Positions 1 through 11,980 are shown, numbered from the stretch's first letter. The stretch: 64,000 nt of DNA from Welwitschia mirabilis (GCA_051453625.1 JBOZIK010000001.1:264012581-264076580), one strand, 5' to 3'. Numbers and translations are program-made. Notes: generated by a model from the sequence alone, not told the origin.

Positions 1-35
1 ATTTTGTTAGGAACTGACAAGGCTAAGTAGGAGGG
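1..35 (+). mobile_element. 3' internal end and polypurine tract of a family-A gypsy element
   Basis: The first bases match the stretch just before the LTR at 28002, with the shared core GGCTAAGTRGGAGG. The purine run at about 24-35 is the likely plus-strand primer. The rest of this element lies to the left of the window. Confidence 0.7.
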
Positions 36-1385
36 TATTTTGCGATGTGAATTTCTAAGAATTTGATGGTGTATTTTGAGTACTTTGTAGAACATTCACA
101 GAGGTTTTGATATAATACTGATGATTATGGAGATCTAACAAGATAATCAGTAAAACATGTTATTCTTAGCATTTTTGGTAGTTTCTCAAGCCTATTTTGA
201 CACTGTATATTTGAAAGGAGAACTTCATAATGAAAAAATATTAACTTACTCTAGATATTAAAGAAAAGGAAAAATGTTGACTCATATGTCATTCCCACAA
301 CATGTAGGACAACAACACTACTAACATGGACAGAAGCCACAGGGCTAAAAGTAGCACATGGAGAAAATGGAGATATGTGGCACATGGCATCATCCCCTAT
401 GTCATCCCCATGATAGGCAGAATGATGACACTGATAACATGGACAAAAGTTGTGGGGCTGACAGTGGGACATTGAGGCATGTGAAACATGCTGACGTCCT
501 TTATGTCATCCCAATGATAGGGAAGACAACAACTATTTTTGTATGTTTGGGAGAAATATTTTTGTAAATGTGGTCAAGCAATCCATATGGTTTATTAGGA
601 TTTTGTTTCCCACCTTTATGGTTTTTCTTCTAGAACCTTAAATGAAAAACTATAAATACCCTTTCCCTCCTTCATTTCTAGACCATCTTTTATACCCAAT
701 ACTTGTGATGGAGGATTGAAGGGAAAGAGGTCCATCCAGAGCTACAGAAAGGAGTCTCCTTGGTATTAGGCTAAGTCTTTCCATTGAGATGTTGTCATTC
801 TATTTGTAAATGGATTCAATATTCTTAGATACTCTTTTAAATCAACACAATTGTTATTTCATTTCCATTTTGTATGTCCCTTATGGTTTACATTAGTCAT
901 AGTTTCTTATGACAATTATTTGATTTATCTAGATCATAAGGGTAATCTTTATTAAGGTTAACCTTTTTTAGTAGTAGATTTTCATTACTTTTCCATTACA
1001 TTTCATAGCATATTATGTATCTTACTTGGAAAGATCTCATAGTTTGTGTTGGTTAAGAACTAGTGGATACTCTTCTTAATTGATATAAGTTATAGAGAAA
1101 ATAGTCTTTGGGATAGAAAGACTAAGATCTAAGTAGAATCTATTTCTATTTTCATTCACTGCATTTCATATTCATTCATCTTGCATTATTATTTAATTTT
1201 AATTATTAAAAGACAAAAGACTAAAAGTACCTTTGGAAATCAATTATCTAACTTTAAGCCTAGTGCCTTTTTTGGGGTTATGACATTTGGGTGAACTCCT
1301 ATTTATATTAGCATGTGTTTTTCTGCAAGTTATTTGATTTATAGATTTACCTAAAGAGCTTCAAAATTGCATAAATTCACACCAT
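36..1385 (+). repeat. LTR of family A (3' LTR of an element mostly outside the window)
   Basis: Starts directly after the polypurine tract. It can be followed by similarity to the LTRs at 4967 and 28002: the start region 'gtattttgagta', the 'gatcataagggtaa..ctttgttaaggtta' block and the 'ttatgacattTgg' block near the end. A TATA-like 'ctataaatac' lies at about 650, placing the transcription start just downstream. A stretch near 256-560 carries repeated 'GTCATCCC' and 'ATGATAGG' words that also occur, more weakly, in the other family LTRs. It diverges clearly from the other copies. Confidence 0.75.
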
Positions 1386-1574
1386 AACATAAATATATAA
1401 GTTAATTTAAATATATTTAAGTGCTAACATAATGTTAACTGAAGGAATGAGTTAAGAAGAAATTTAGATAATGANNNNNNNNNNNNNNNNNNNNNNNNNN
1501 NNNNNNNNNNNNNNNNNNNNNNNNNNNNNNNNNNNNNNNNNNNNNNNNNNNNNNNNNNNNNNNNNNNNNNNNNN
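1386..1574. other. Short AT-rich stretch and 100-base gap
   Basis: 1386-1474 is AT-rich sequence without recognisable content; 1475-1574 is a run of 100 N. The sequence after the gap resumes as a second copy of the LTR from its promoter region onward, so the gap may hide a rearrangement or be an assembly join. Confidence 0.6.
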
Positions 1575-2375
1575 TTGTTTCCCACCTTTATGGTTTTTCT
1601 TCTAGAACCTCAAATGAAAAACTATAAATACCCTTTCCCTCCTTCATTTCTAGACCATATTTTGTCCCTAATACTTATGACAAAGGATTGAAGGGTAAGA
1701 GGTTCATCCAGAGCTATAGAAAGGAATCTCGTTGGTGTTAAGTTGAGTCTCTTCCATTGAGGTGCTATTATTATATTTGTAAGTGGATGTAATGCTCTTA
1801 AATACTCTTTTATTTAATATAATTTCTCTTTTCATTTCAATTCTATAAATGTCCCTTGTGATTTACATTAATCATAGTATTGTGATAACTCTATGATTTA
1901 TCTAGATCATAAGGGCAACCTTTGTTAAGGTTGATCTTGGTTAGTAGTAGATTTACATTACTTTTTCATTTCATTTCATAGTGCATTTCTTATCTTAATT
2001 GGATAGATCTCATAGTTTATGTTGGTTAAGAACTAGTGGATGCTCTTCATAATTAATATAATTTATAGAGAAGGTAGTTCTTGTGATAGAAGAAATAATA
2101 TCTAAGTGTAATCCATTTCCATTTCATTTCATTGCATTTCATATCCATTCATCTTTCATGGCTTTTGCATTATTATTTACTTTCAGTTATTAAAAGACAA
2201 AAGACTAAAAATACCTTTGAAAATTAATTCTGTAACTCTAAGCCTAGTGCCTTCAATGGGATTACGACATCCGGACGAAATCCTGTCTATATTAGCATGT
2301 GTTTTTTTGCAAGTTATTTGATTTATAGATTTACCTAAAAAGATTTAAGATTGCATAAATTCATATCATAACATA
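1575..2375 (+). repeat. Second, partial family-A LTR copy
   Basis: Repeats 603-1390 with frequent substitutions: the same 'cccacctttatggtttttc' start, the same TATA-like 'ctataaatac' at about 1622, and the same end 'gcataaattca..catAACATAAA'. It abuts copia RT coding sequence at about 2376, so this LTR end is probably the junction of a family-A insertion into the copia element. The shared word TAACA at the junction is a candidate target duplication, but the other side is outside the window. Confidence 0.7.
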
Positions 2376-4966
2376 AAACCTAATTATTTTGTATTCTTCA
2401 AAAATCTAAGTATTCTCATAGAAGCATTTAGATGAGTAACCTTTAAAACATGAAGATATCTAGATAAAACACCAACCAAATATAAGACATCAGGTTTAGT
2501 GTTAGTAACATAAATAAGACTACCAAGTATTATTATGTATTTGGTTTTATTTTTAATTTTAAATTTTTATTAGAACCATTTTTTAATTTTGTTATAAATG
2601 TATAATAACGTCTTTAGCATTTTCTAATCTAGATTTATCATTCAAGTCTCTAATATCCTTCCCTTAAGTTAAGAAGATTTCATCATTTCTTTTCTTAATT
2701 TTTACAACAAAATGAAATTTAGATTATTCTTGATTAGTATTTTAATTCCTCACTTAAAGAAATCTTTATATGATTAAAATTTACTTCATTACTATTAGTT
2801 ATCAACATCTCATTTATGTAAACCACTATATATGTAGAATTAATTCCATTGGATTTGAAGAGTAGTGTAATATTTACATCTTAATAATTACATAGTTTAA
2901 ATCCAATGGTACTCAAGTAATTAGTTAGTTTAGTACATCATGCTCTTAAAGCTTTATTTAGCTTATGTAGTGACTTAATTAGCTTGAACATTTTTTGTTT
3001 CTTATCTTTTACTTCAAAACCTTTTGGTTGCATTATATGCATTTCTTCTTAAGTTCTAGATTGAAAAAGGTAGTCTTAATATCTAACTAGTGCATCTTTT
3101 ATTCCTTTAAAGCTACTAAGTTAATCATAGTTATGATGGCAGTCCATTTATTCACTCATGAAAAGACTTCATTATAATTCAATCCTTTTTCTTGTCATAG
3201 TTTAATGATAATAAGCCAAGCTTTATGATATTTAATGGTATTTTTTCTTTATGCTTATCATGAAAAATCCATTTATTAGCTGATGCCATGTGACCTACTA
3301 GAAGATCAACCAACTCGCATATACCATTCTATATAAGCAAATTGTACTCTTCTTTCATGACTTATACCTAGTGATGATGCAGCATGGCATATTTAAAGGA
3401 GATTATTTTTTCATCAAAAGTGAGATGAAGTCATCATCATCATTAAGGTAGAAATGAGAACTTTACTTAATTCTTGTTTTTCCCCTTTTATTATCAAGAA
3501 CATCTTATAGAGTAGATTCTAACTAAGTACATCATTTTCTTTTTTGGGATATCTTAGCATTTTTGAAAGAATAATATGATGACTTACTATTAAATCATGT
3601 TTGTATGTGCTATTCATATGAAGAAGATTAATTCCTCTAGGTTGTATTATGAATAAATTATTTTGGCCAGAACCAACTAAGAAATTATGATTAGTGGACA
3701 CATCTTTCCCCTTAAGCATAGTACATTAAACATCCAAAATTTAGACAAGTTGAGAGAAAGGATATAACATAATAAGATCAAGCTAAGGATGTTCCATGAG
3801 GCTTTAGAGAAGATAACATTATGAGAAATAATGTTCTTATGATACTTAAAAATGTACATGTGATATCATTTTTAACTAGTTGCATATCCCACACATGAGC
3901 ATGTGTACCACACTTATCATCATGCTTAGTAGGAATATAAACATAGTGCTTACATAAATACACTCAAACATGGCTTAAAATAGGCCTATATTCATTTCAT
4001 TTTTAATAAGAAAAGTACCATTTTTAGAATCATAACCAATATTATTATTGAAATATATCACAATACTAATAACTTCACCTCACAAGTAGGAATTTCTTTC
4101 ATCGAAGTACATCATTAGATGTTTAATTTCCATAATGGTTCAATTAAATCATTTAGTAATGCCACTCTATTGAAGTATTTCTAGGTATGTCTTCAAATGG
4201 TGAATGCATTTTAAAGTAAAAAAGTCCTTAAATTTAGATAATATGTATTCTGCACCATTATTAGAATGAAAATCCTTAATCTTATTATTAGTTTCCTTTT
4301 CCAATTTTGCCTTGAAAATCTTTAAAAAATTAAAATAAATAGATTTGAATCTTATAAATAAACCCAACACATATGTAAAAAATCATCTATGAAGGATATA
4401 AAGTAGTGATAGCTTTATAATTATAAGAACTAACTTAAAACCACATAGATCACTATGAATGAGTAGAAGTTTTGATCCTATTAAATTCTAGAAGAAAAGT
4501 ATTGTATTCTTGCTTTACTCCTTCTACATGCTCTACATTGTGGAAAATCACATCAAATAAAGGATATAAGTCTATATTCATTCTTATACATTACAATTAA
4601 GGAATGAGGAGTGAATAACCCAAATGAGCATTTTAGAGAAGTGATGGAGAGATTTCTTCTTATAAAACATGGAATGTAATTTTGCACAGATGAATACATC
4701 CTTAAAAAAGCATCATTTTTTCATCCATGTAGATCTTCATGATAACATTTTATGAAGCATTAAAATATCAATGCAATCCTTTATCATGATGATAAAATAA
4801 TCTTCTCTAATTAATGTGGAAAAAAAAGAAAATGAAATCTTAAAGAGAGAATATACAAAACATAAGAGAGAATTTGCTATGGGAGAGAAGGCAACTAAAA
4901 AATTATTATGCCATGATTTCCCATAAGAACTAGAGTTCTATTACTAAAAAAACTTGACTAATCTAG
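2376..4966 (-). pseudogene. pol: Ty1/copia pol: integrase and reverse transcriptase (left half of a split element)
   Basis: Read on the minus strand from 4966 down to 2376. The segment between protease and integrase ends in VLYILSL (about 4840-4865), the copia VLYVPxL block. The integrase core follows, with HSDLCG (about 4430) and 'KIKDFHSNNGAEY' (within 4167-4370), the usual K-x-LRSDNGGEY block. RT begins with 'MKEEYNLL..WELVDL' (about 3300-3380), continues with 'MQPKGFEVKDKKQKMFKL' and 'SLHKLNKALRA', has YINEMLI at about 2810-2830 where copia has YVDDMLI, and ends with 'LGSLIYVTNTKPDVLY' and 'HLNASMRILRFL'. Many frameshifts and stops make it non-functional. RNase H and the 3' LTR are missing on the left, cut by the family-A LTR at 2375. 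It continues at 34537 beyond the inserted block. Confidence 0.92.
4962..4966. repeat. Left target-site duplication TCTAG of the family-A block
   Basis: TCTAG immediately before the LTR pairs with CCTAG at 34537-34541, directly after the last family-A LTR. The two differ by one C/T transition. Copia coding sequence lies outside both. Confidence 0.7.
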
Positions 4967-6215
4967 TTTTGCATTGCCAAATTATATGTATTTGATAGGG
5001 TATTTTGAGTAGTTTTATAGGATATTAGATAGGTTTATGCTAGGTTTTGATGATAATGTAGAGCTAAGAAAAATGTCATGAAAACATGCAATCTTTATTA
5101 CATTTAATAACATTTAAAGAAAATTACAATACTTCTATCTAAAGTAGAAATCCTATAATCAAAGAGGCCACTTTAATATAAGAAAGACTTTACAAAAGTC
5201 CATCCTTCACCTACTCATCTAAACAATAATATGGATGACATAAATACTTATGCAAAGGAGGATTATTACTAGATTAATTTGGCAGCTGATGTAAAACTTA
5301 TATGAGATGGCATCATCTCCTATGACATTTAGACAATTAGCAAGATGATACATAAAAATAATACTTCATCAAAATTCATAAAACTTTCACCATGTGGCTT
5401 ATACCTTCTTGTGTGATGATTAGGGTTGTTACCATGTATATTAGTGTTTGCTATTTTTAGAGTTTATCTTATAATAAATATCTCTCTCATCCTCAACACT
5501 CAATTTTATCTTCTTTGGTACCAAAAATTCTTATGATAGGAGAACAAAGAATAGGAGGTCCATCCTTTGTTATTGTAGAGAGACATTTCCCTTAGTGTTG
5601 GGCTGTGTATCCTTCATTAAGGTGCTACTACTTTGTAACATGGATGTTTGGTTTGATTTTAATCAAACTCTTTTTTGTTATGTGCATCTTCCTTATAGTT
5701 TATATTGCTTTTGATTCCATGATAGCTTCATTTGTGATATAGATCATAAGGGTAATCTTTGTTAAGGTTAACATTATTAGTTTAGGTGCATTACATTTAA
5801 TTTCTTAGATTAAATTTGCATTATTTTTATATTCTATTTGATATACCTAATAGCTTAGGTTGATCTTGGTCTAGTGACAGCTCTCCTTGATTGATCTAGA
5901 TTATACAGGGCTGATCTTCATGATAGGTTGATTTGGTAATTAGATAGGTACCACATTTAAAATAGAGTTTGCATCTCATTTACATAGTATGTTTATTTGC
6001 AGTGTTATTTTTCATTTCTATTATTCTACTTAGGGATTACGTAAGTATTTCATTTCAGAATTAGTTCTCTTTCTTCTCACTTATGCCTTCAACAGAGTTA
6101 TGACATTTGGTTACTTTCATCTATATCAGTGTGTTGTGTTGTGTAATATGTATATTTTTGTGATTTTTAGGATTTGTTTAAGGATGTAATATTTTTATAA
6201 ATGTAGACTACAACA
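4967..6215 (+). repeat. 5' LTR of family-A Athila/Tat-type gypsy element
   Basis: About 1249 bases, pairing along its length with 28002-29251 (1250 bases). It begins at the end of copia sequence and ends in ACAACA just before a tRNA-Asp-like primer site. A TATA-like 'ataataaata' lies at about 5470, followed by pyrimidine-rich sequence. The 'GATCATAAGGGTAA' block and the 'TTATGACATTTGG' block near the end are shared by all family copies. Confidence 0.88.
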
Positions 6216-6217
6216 TC

Positions 6218-6237
6218 TTGGTGCCATTACTGAGGAA
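6218..6237 (+). promoter_or_regulatory. Primer-binding site, tRNA-Asp type (degenerate)
   Basis: TTGGTGCCATTACTGAGGA starts two bases after the LTR. Plant Athila/Tat elements use TGGCGCCGTTGCCGGGGA, complementary to the 3' end of tRNA-Asp. The differences here are mostly C-to-T or G-to-A changes. Confidence 0.8.
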
Positions 6238-6669
6238 GGCTACTTAGAGTTCAAGGATTGTCATTACGTGGATAAATCCTTTGGATTTTGATTGAGGTAT
6301 TTGTTTATAGTAGTATTGTATTATTGTCATAGAAATGTAGGTTTTTCTTTTTGTATTTTTAATTTTACGTTTTAAAAATAATACCCTATCATCCCCCTTA
6401 TCATCTAGATGGCCTAAAATGATGACAGCTTCTAGGGTTTCTATCTTATTATCCCCTCTGTTATCTAGATGACTTAGTGGATGATAATCAATTTTTATTC
6501 TATGTATTTCATGATTTTATTTTTCTAAGTTTTTTATTTTTTGGTTTTTATATTTCCTATTATCTAGATAAGCCATCTAGATTACTATAGAGACAATACT
6601 TATAGAAAAAAAACTAAGAATGCTAGGATATGATAACCATTGGTAAAAAGGCAAAATATCAGAGAGAAT
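6238..6669 (+). other. Untranslated leader of family A with CTAGAT palindromes
   Basis: AT-rich leader between primer site and gag. It holds four ATCTAGAT-type words, at about 6402 (CATCTAGATG), 6472, 6561 (TATCTAGATA) and 6574, interspersed with 'cctatcatccccc' and 'ttatcccctctg'. The same words return in the 3' region. No coding signal. Confidence 0.5.
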
Positions 6670-8401
6670 GGCTATTGATTGAAGAAAACATCTAAGAATA
6701 TTTGATTAACTATGAACTTAACCTAGGTATGCATGCCCTAGGTACACAAAACATTCCAAGAATTGATCAAAAAGATTTTTCTACATTTATTATATATGAA
6801 GTTGATTTTTCCAAAGAAAATTTTTCAAAAGAATGTTTGAAAGAAAATTATTTTATTATAATGTTGAATTATATGAAAAAATAGAAACAAGTTTTTTCAC
6901 TTAATTCCCTTATTATGATTAAAACCTCTATCACCTTCATAAATCCAAATGCTAATGTCACCCTTAAAGAACTAATTACAAATAAGAAAAATAAAATCCA
7001 AACACCTTTGACCTACCTCCTGGTGATGATGTTGAGTTAAGAAATTTAAATGCTTATCCTATTTTAAATGAATAAAATGATGAAATCCCTTCCAACATAT
7101 AGTAAACATTAAATGATTAATGCTTACTTCTGGAAACAGGAAAAAAATTAATTAGTGATCATACTTACATGGTTATTTTCCCCATCACTTCAAAAGGAAA
7201 AGAAAAACTATGGTTAATAACTATTTCATATAAAAGATTAAAAACATGGAATCAAGTTCAAGAATCATTTATAAAATGATTTATGAGTAAAACAATAATT
7301 TAAAAAAAGAGATAATAAATTTTCAACAATAACCTAATAAATATTATACCTCCAAAATATAAGAAATTTTTCATTACAATACATTATATAGATGCATTTG
7401 CTCAAGAAGAATTAGTAGATTATTTGTATAGTAGACTTAATAGCTAAACCAAACAACTTGTAGATTTTTCATGTGGAAAAAATTTGATGAATCTCACATT
7501 AAAAATTGCATAAAGATTGTTGGAAGAACTAATAGAAGTAACTCAAAAATGGCCTAAACCAATACCTAAAAAATCGTGCTTTAGATCAAATCATAAAAGA
7601 TTTTAAAGAAGTAAAACAAGAAAAGGAGGAAATAAAAATAGAAAAAAAATCAAGAAATATCATTAATGATTTCACAACAACATTAAAAGATTATACTCAA
7701 ATGATTTTAGATGTAAAAGTGGCAACTAAAAAAAGTGTGGCTCTAACTTATGATTTTCCTTTATTTACTACTTGCAAAGAAAAGATTTATGAAGAGGTAT
7801 GTGCATGCAACCAAAAGTTTTCAAATTCTAGAATTCAAAATCAAAATCAAAACCAATTCCAACCTAGAATGAATGGACAACCTAACTTTTAATCTTTCGA
7901 AAACAAATTTAAGAAATTCCAAGACAATCATCCAAATTTTCAACCATTTAGAAATATATTTGAGAATGATAAATTTCAAAAAAATAACTCAAAATTATAA
8001 CCAAGTAAGTTAAATTATCAAGTAAGCACATCATATTCACAAAATCAAAATGATTTACTTAGAAATTCTATTGATGAGTTAAGAAAATCTACAGAGAAGA
8101 CAAATTTAAACATTGAAAATCTTATTAATGTTCTTCAACAAACTATGCTGGTAAATCAAAGACCATAAGGATTACTTACAACATAACATTTACCAAACCC
8201 TAATGAAGCAAGAAAATCTTGTAAGGTTGTGACAAGAAGTGAAAATGAAACAACACCTCCTATCCATGATGCTTAAACTTCTAGAAATGATTAAAATGAT
8301 GAAAAAGAAAAGGATATTAAAATCTTAGTAAATCATACTTTTCATTCTCCTTTAAATGATAAACTTAATAAGAAAAATTCCTCTGGGGATAAAGATAAGA
8401 A
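6670..8401 (+). pseudogene. gag: Gag of family A (N-terminal and central part, up to the island)
   Basis: Plus-strand gag of the Athila/Tat group. Open pieces lie at 6702-6884 and 7701-7892. The latter starts 'MILDVKVATKKSVALT', corresponding to the stretch just before the gag zinc knuckle, whose cysteines are lost. Downstream, 'RNSIDELRKSTEKTN', 'VLQQTMLVNQRP' and 'NPNEARKSCKVVTRSE' match the coiled-coil region and the L-x-TRSG tail that precedes protease in this lineage. Stops replace Gln or Trp codons in several places. At 8402-8411 the frame is interrupted by the island and resumes at 20259. The minus-strand gag at 63060-63921 is a close relative. Confidence 0.85.
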
Positions 8402-8410
8402 AGGTGCTGC
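8402..8410. repeat. Left flanking duplication AGGTGCTGC of the island
   Basis: AGGTGCTGC pairs with AGGTGCTAC at 20259-20267 (9 bases, one G/A transition; 10 if the next C is counted). Removing one copy and the island joins gag to protease in frame, consistent with the related element near 63.25 kb. Confidence 0.75.
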
Positions 8411-8412
8411 CA

Positions 8413-9701
8413 TGTTCAGAATTTTAAGATCCAAATATTTTCTTTAAAAAAACTAAATTAAAATAATTTTGTTATTATACTATAAGATAATGTAGTTATT
8501 CATATTTATATTTAAAAAAAAATTATTCATGTTGTATTAGCTATAATACTATTTTGTTGTTATAATCCTTATTAATTATGATCTTGAATGCCAAAGTTAG
8601 TGGTTTTGATAATGGGTAAATTAATGGGTCACATTAATATTATTTTCAGTTTTGAAATTATTGCATCATCTTCTATTTTGAATCTATAATTGACATAGAT
8701 ATTATGTTTTTGAGGTGCTATTATATTAAATTATGATTTGAACTCCTTTTGTCTTATAAATATCAAAATATTACTTGATAAATCTTCAAGAAAATTTTAT
8801 AGTACTGATGATATCATTTACTTAATATTATTGTTATACCTTCTTAGAAATTTATGCATGATTAATTATTAATTATTAAGGCTTATTATTTTTTCTCATT
8901 ATTATGATTATATGTGAAATGATCTTTTTATATTATTAAAGCACCTGATGGCCAAGCAAGCCTTTATGAGACATTATGTAACCCCCACTACTCTAACCAC
9001 CCTCCTTTATGATGTATTGTCTTTATATGCTCATGACTTTTCACATTTCACCAAACCTCTATTATAAATAGGAACCTCCTTCTTCTTTTTCCCTTACCTT
9101 TTTTTTTTGGAGAATAGTTTACTACTGAACCTTGGAGCATGGATAAGCCTTCTAACCTTTAAGCCTTGGAAATCTTCATGAATTCTCAAATCTTCATTTT
9201 AATTTGGGTATAGTTCTATTCTTTCTTGCTTCCTTATTGGTCCTTTCTTTATATGCATTCCATAATGAAATTGTCATGTTTATATTCTTGTAAGATGAAT
9301 TTTAAATCATGTGATGCTTGACAAAAATAAATTTAGTTTGTTTTAAGTTTTATCTTCATTCACCTTCTGTATTCGATGTCTTGGCACTATCTATTCTTCG
9401 CATGAGTTAATAGCTTATAGTCAAACCTTATCATATTTTTCTTATCATCATGATGTCTTGAACTTATGGTTATGAGTTAATAGCTTGTAATTAAATATTA
9501 TCATATCTTTCTTGCCATCGTTATGTCTTGAACTTATGGTTATGGATTTCCATAGATTGCTGAACAAGGTAGTGGACTTTACAGATCGCCGAATGAGGCA
9601 GTGAAGTGAGAATTTCACAGATCACCAAATGAGGCAGTGGGGATATTAGATTTATCATAGATCACTGAATGAGGCAGTGGGCTTCACAGATGATATATGA
9701 G

Positions 9702-9733
<32 letters not shown>

Positions 9734-10781
9734 AGAACCATGGATTGCTGAATGAGGAAGTGAAGTTAAATATGAAAAATTATATGAGAATCACATATCA
9801 CCAAATGAGGTAATGGGCTTTATAGATCGCAGAACGAGGAAGTGAAGTGATTGAGATATGTTTAAATATATAATGATTATTCTTGTTCATAACCATAAGG
9901 TTGGTGTTTCTAATATATCATGTCTCTTGAATTCTTTACTTGTCTTTCTTGTCTTAACTCTCAAAAATCCTTATTAATCTTGATTAGTCTTGCTTAGATC
10001 ATACTAAAAGCTGTGATATTTTCATAGTATTCATCCCATACTTTTGTGTGACAAGTGAAAAATCTAGAGTATAATTATTGCTATGGGCAAAAAGGATGTT
10101 AAGCATTAATGTTCTAGTATTGTTGGAAAATTTTTCTGAATAATTTTATATTCCTTCATTAAAATACGTGGTGTTAAATGATTGAGATCTTGAGACTACG
10201 ATATACTTTTTAAGAATATTGTTTTCTTGGAAGTGTTGAGAATTAAACTCCATTTTATCATATGTGTGATTGCAATTTATGAAGTCTACTCAGATGTTGC
10301 ATTTTATATTGAATAATGAATATTTTCCCTTTAAATTTCTTATAATAAAATGTGATGATTTTAGAACATATTCTTCATGCCTTTCTTAAAGGACTTTAAT
10401 GTAAATCTTAAACCTTTATCTATATATATTAAATGATAATTTTGATCGTAAATTTTTAAAATCATTATTTTGAATAAGTATGCATTAGCATATTATTTCC
10501 AAGATTTTGTTGTAAAGTTTTCTTAAAAGTTTTTAATCTATTTGTAAATATAGAATGAGATATCTTGAATACAAAATTTATGTTCATTTATTACTAATAA
10601 ATTTTTAAGAAAAGGTCATGTTTTTCCCTCCTCCTCTCAAAAAATTTAAAATTCAACATGATTAGGCTTGAAGCAATATTTGTAACATCTATAAATTTAA
10701 AGTTAGAAATACAGGCATTACATTTTGAAATCAGAGCATCAAGTTTTAAGATTTTCAACTATAGAAATTTGGGGTATTACA
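8413..10781 (+). repeat. Family-C LTR, full length (left arm of the island)
   Basis: Begins TGTTCAGAATTTTAAG and ends GGTATTACA just before a primer site, so it has the TG..CA ends of an LTR, about 2.37 kb. A TATA box 'TTATAAATA' lies at 9062-9070 with a pyrimidine-rich leader after it. It contains the tandem GAATGAGGCAGTG array (9550-9850) and an (AT)n run at 9714-9733. Only its first 1.86 kb has an inverted partner at 18488-20258. Confidence 0.75.
9550..9850 (+). repeat. Degenerate tandem array, core AGATCGCCGAATGAGGCAGTG
   Basis: Seven or eight copies of a roughly 20-base core (for example near 9583, 9611, 9658, 9750, 9795 and 9827) with variable spacing of about 30-50 bases and an (AT)n run in the middle. 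The mirror array is at 18908-19165 on the opposite strand. Confidence 0.75.
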
Positions 10782-10796
10782 TTTTGGTATCAAAGC
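10726..10796 (+). promoter_or_regulatory. Two primer-site-like sequences, tRNA-iMet type
   Basis: TGGTATCAAAGC at 10785-10796 differs by one base from the plant iMet primer site TGGTATCAGAGC and follows the CA end of the LTR. A weaker copy, TGAAATCAGAGC, lies at 10726-10737. Both follow a 'tTACATTT' context, suggesting that the LTR end plus primer site was duplicated. Confidence 0.7.
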
Positions 10797-11229
10797 TTAG
10801 GTTATGGTTTCATAGGGCATAGTTATTGTGAAGGCTTTATACATTTAACACTAAAGCCAAAGTTGCAATTTCATCAGGCATAAGTCATTATGAGTTTTAT
10901 CTTTAAAGCACAAAGTTGATAATATGTACTTGTTGAGTTAGCAATGTTGCCCAATAAACTAAAAAGATAAATAAATCAATAGATGTAAATTCTTTTAACT
11001 AAGATATCATGCACTTCAGTAATCTCATAAAAGTAAAAATAATGTCATACATTTAGTAATGTCATTATAATTAAAGCTTATATAACATTAAGAGTAGGGA
11101 GTAAAATGTTTTAAAACCCTTGGCTCCTCTGCCCTACCATCAACATTATTTATATTGATACTAGCTACTCAAGCATGAACACTGTAGCTCATGGTGCATA
11201 CATTACGAAGAATTTTTCTCACACTTCAT
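10797..11229. other. Internal sequence after the C primer site, no gene seen
   Basis: AT-rich, no readable protein. Contains two degenerate copies of 'ttatggtttcataGGGCAtagt', near 10801 and 10868. Confidence 0.4.
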
Positions 11230-11980
11230 CGACATAATTTTGTCATTCTAGAAAATCCCATGCTAGTTTATTTGCTTTTGATAGATTTCTTCTGTACTCC
11301 AATTATTGATTCCCTTACCAAATATTAGATACTCGCACTCTGCAATGACAGGGATAGATTGATCCTGAACAATGATGATCCACATGAATAAGTCTTGAAA
11401 GCTCACTAAAACTTTTCCTCTATAATTGTTCCTACCTTTCTCAATTGAATCCATGGAAACATGTATAGCTTCTCTGGTAAGGTACAAAATTTTCTGCTAT
11501 TCATCCTAGGGTTTATTCTGTTATTTGTTACTGTCCTCTTTTCTTTGCATAAAGTACCTCTGATAACTATCAGAGCCATGATTCTAGCTCTACTATCCAT
11601 AATATACTTCTTTTCATATGGAAATCTGCATGCTGATCTAGAGTCGAAATGGATTTTGAGAGGCAACTTTTGCTGTGAAATAGTCTAGAAACGTCAATGG
11701 CAATTTCCTTCTAGACCTTAGCACAGACAATGAAATACTTATAAAACCCTATTACAATGGGTGCCTCTGCCTTCGTCTTCAAATGAACTTTCCACAGCAG
11801 CATCAGAATCGTCGTGAAGTGCCTGCAGACTGGTAGTGGATACAAGATCTTTTTCTCCTTCAGTTCACATGTGCTTTTGTGCTCCATAGCTTGGGTTGAC
11901 AGAGTTCCAACTAAACTCTGATTTTGGAATTTTCTTTTTTGAGATGTAAAAGACTGAGAGTGATGCTTTTTAAAGATCAA
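11230..11980 (-). pseudogene. Possible captured host-gene fragment with exon-like pieces
   Basis: This stretch is less AT-rich than its surroundings, keeps CpG dinucleotides and gives protein-like minus-strand pieces unlike retroelement proteins. From high to low coordinates: an acidic piece 'ALHDDSDAAVESSFEDEG' at about 11760-11825, preceded by 'ctgcag' as an acceptor would be; then 'LPLKIHFDSRSACRFPYEKK' around 11600-11670, preceded by 'tttcacag'; then 'INPRMNSRKFCTLPEKLYMF' around 11460-11515, followed by 'AAAGGTAGGAAC' like a donor site. Frames differ between pieces, as for exons separated by short introns. I do not recognise the protein. It could equally be unclassified element DNA. Confidence 0.35.

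Noticed and set aside
251-567. Small frames rich in His and Cys on both strands
   Set aside because: They lie in the LTR of family A and arise from repeated CATCATCCC-type words; no conservation as protein in the other LTR copies.
3519-3963. Short minus-strand frames as separate genes
   Set aside because: They lie in the integrase-to-RT connecting region of the copia pol and are fragments of that frame or its shifts.
9550-9850. CRISPR-like array
   Set aside because: Cores are degenerate and spacing irregular, the context is a plant LTR, and a mirrored copy exists in the right arm.
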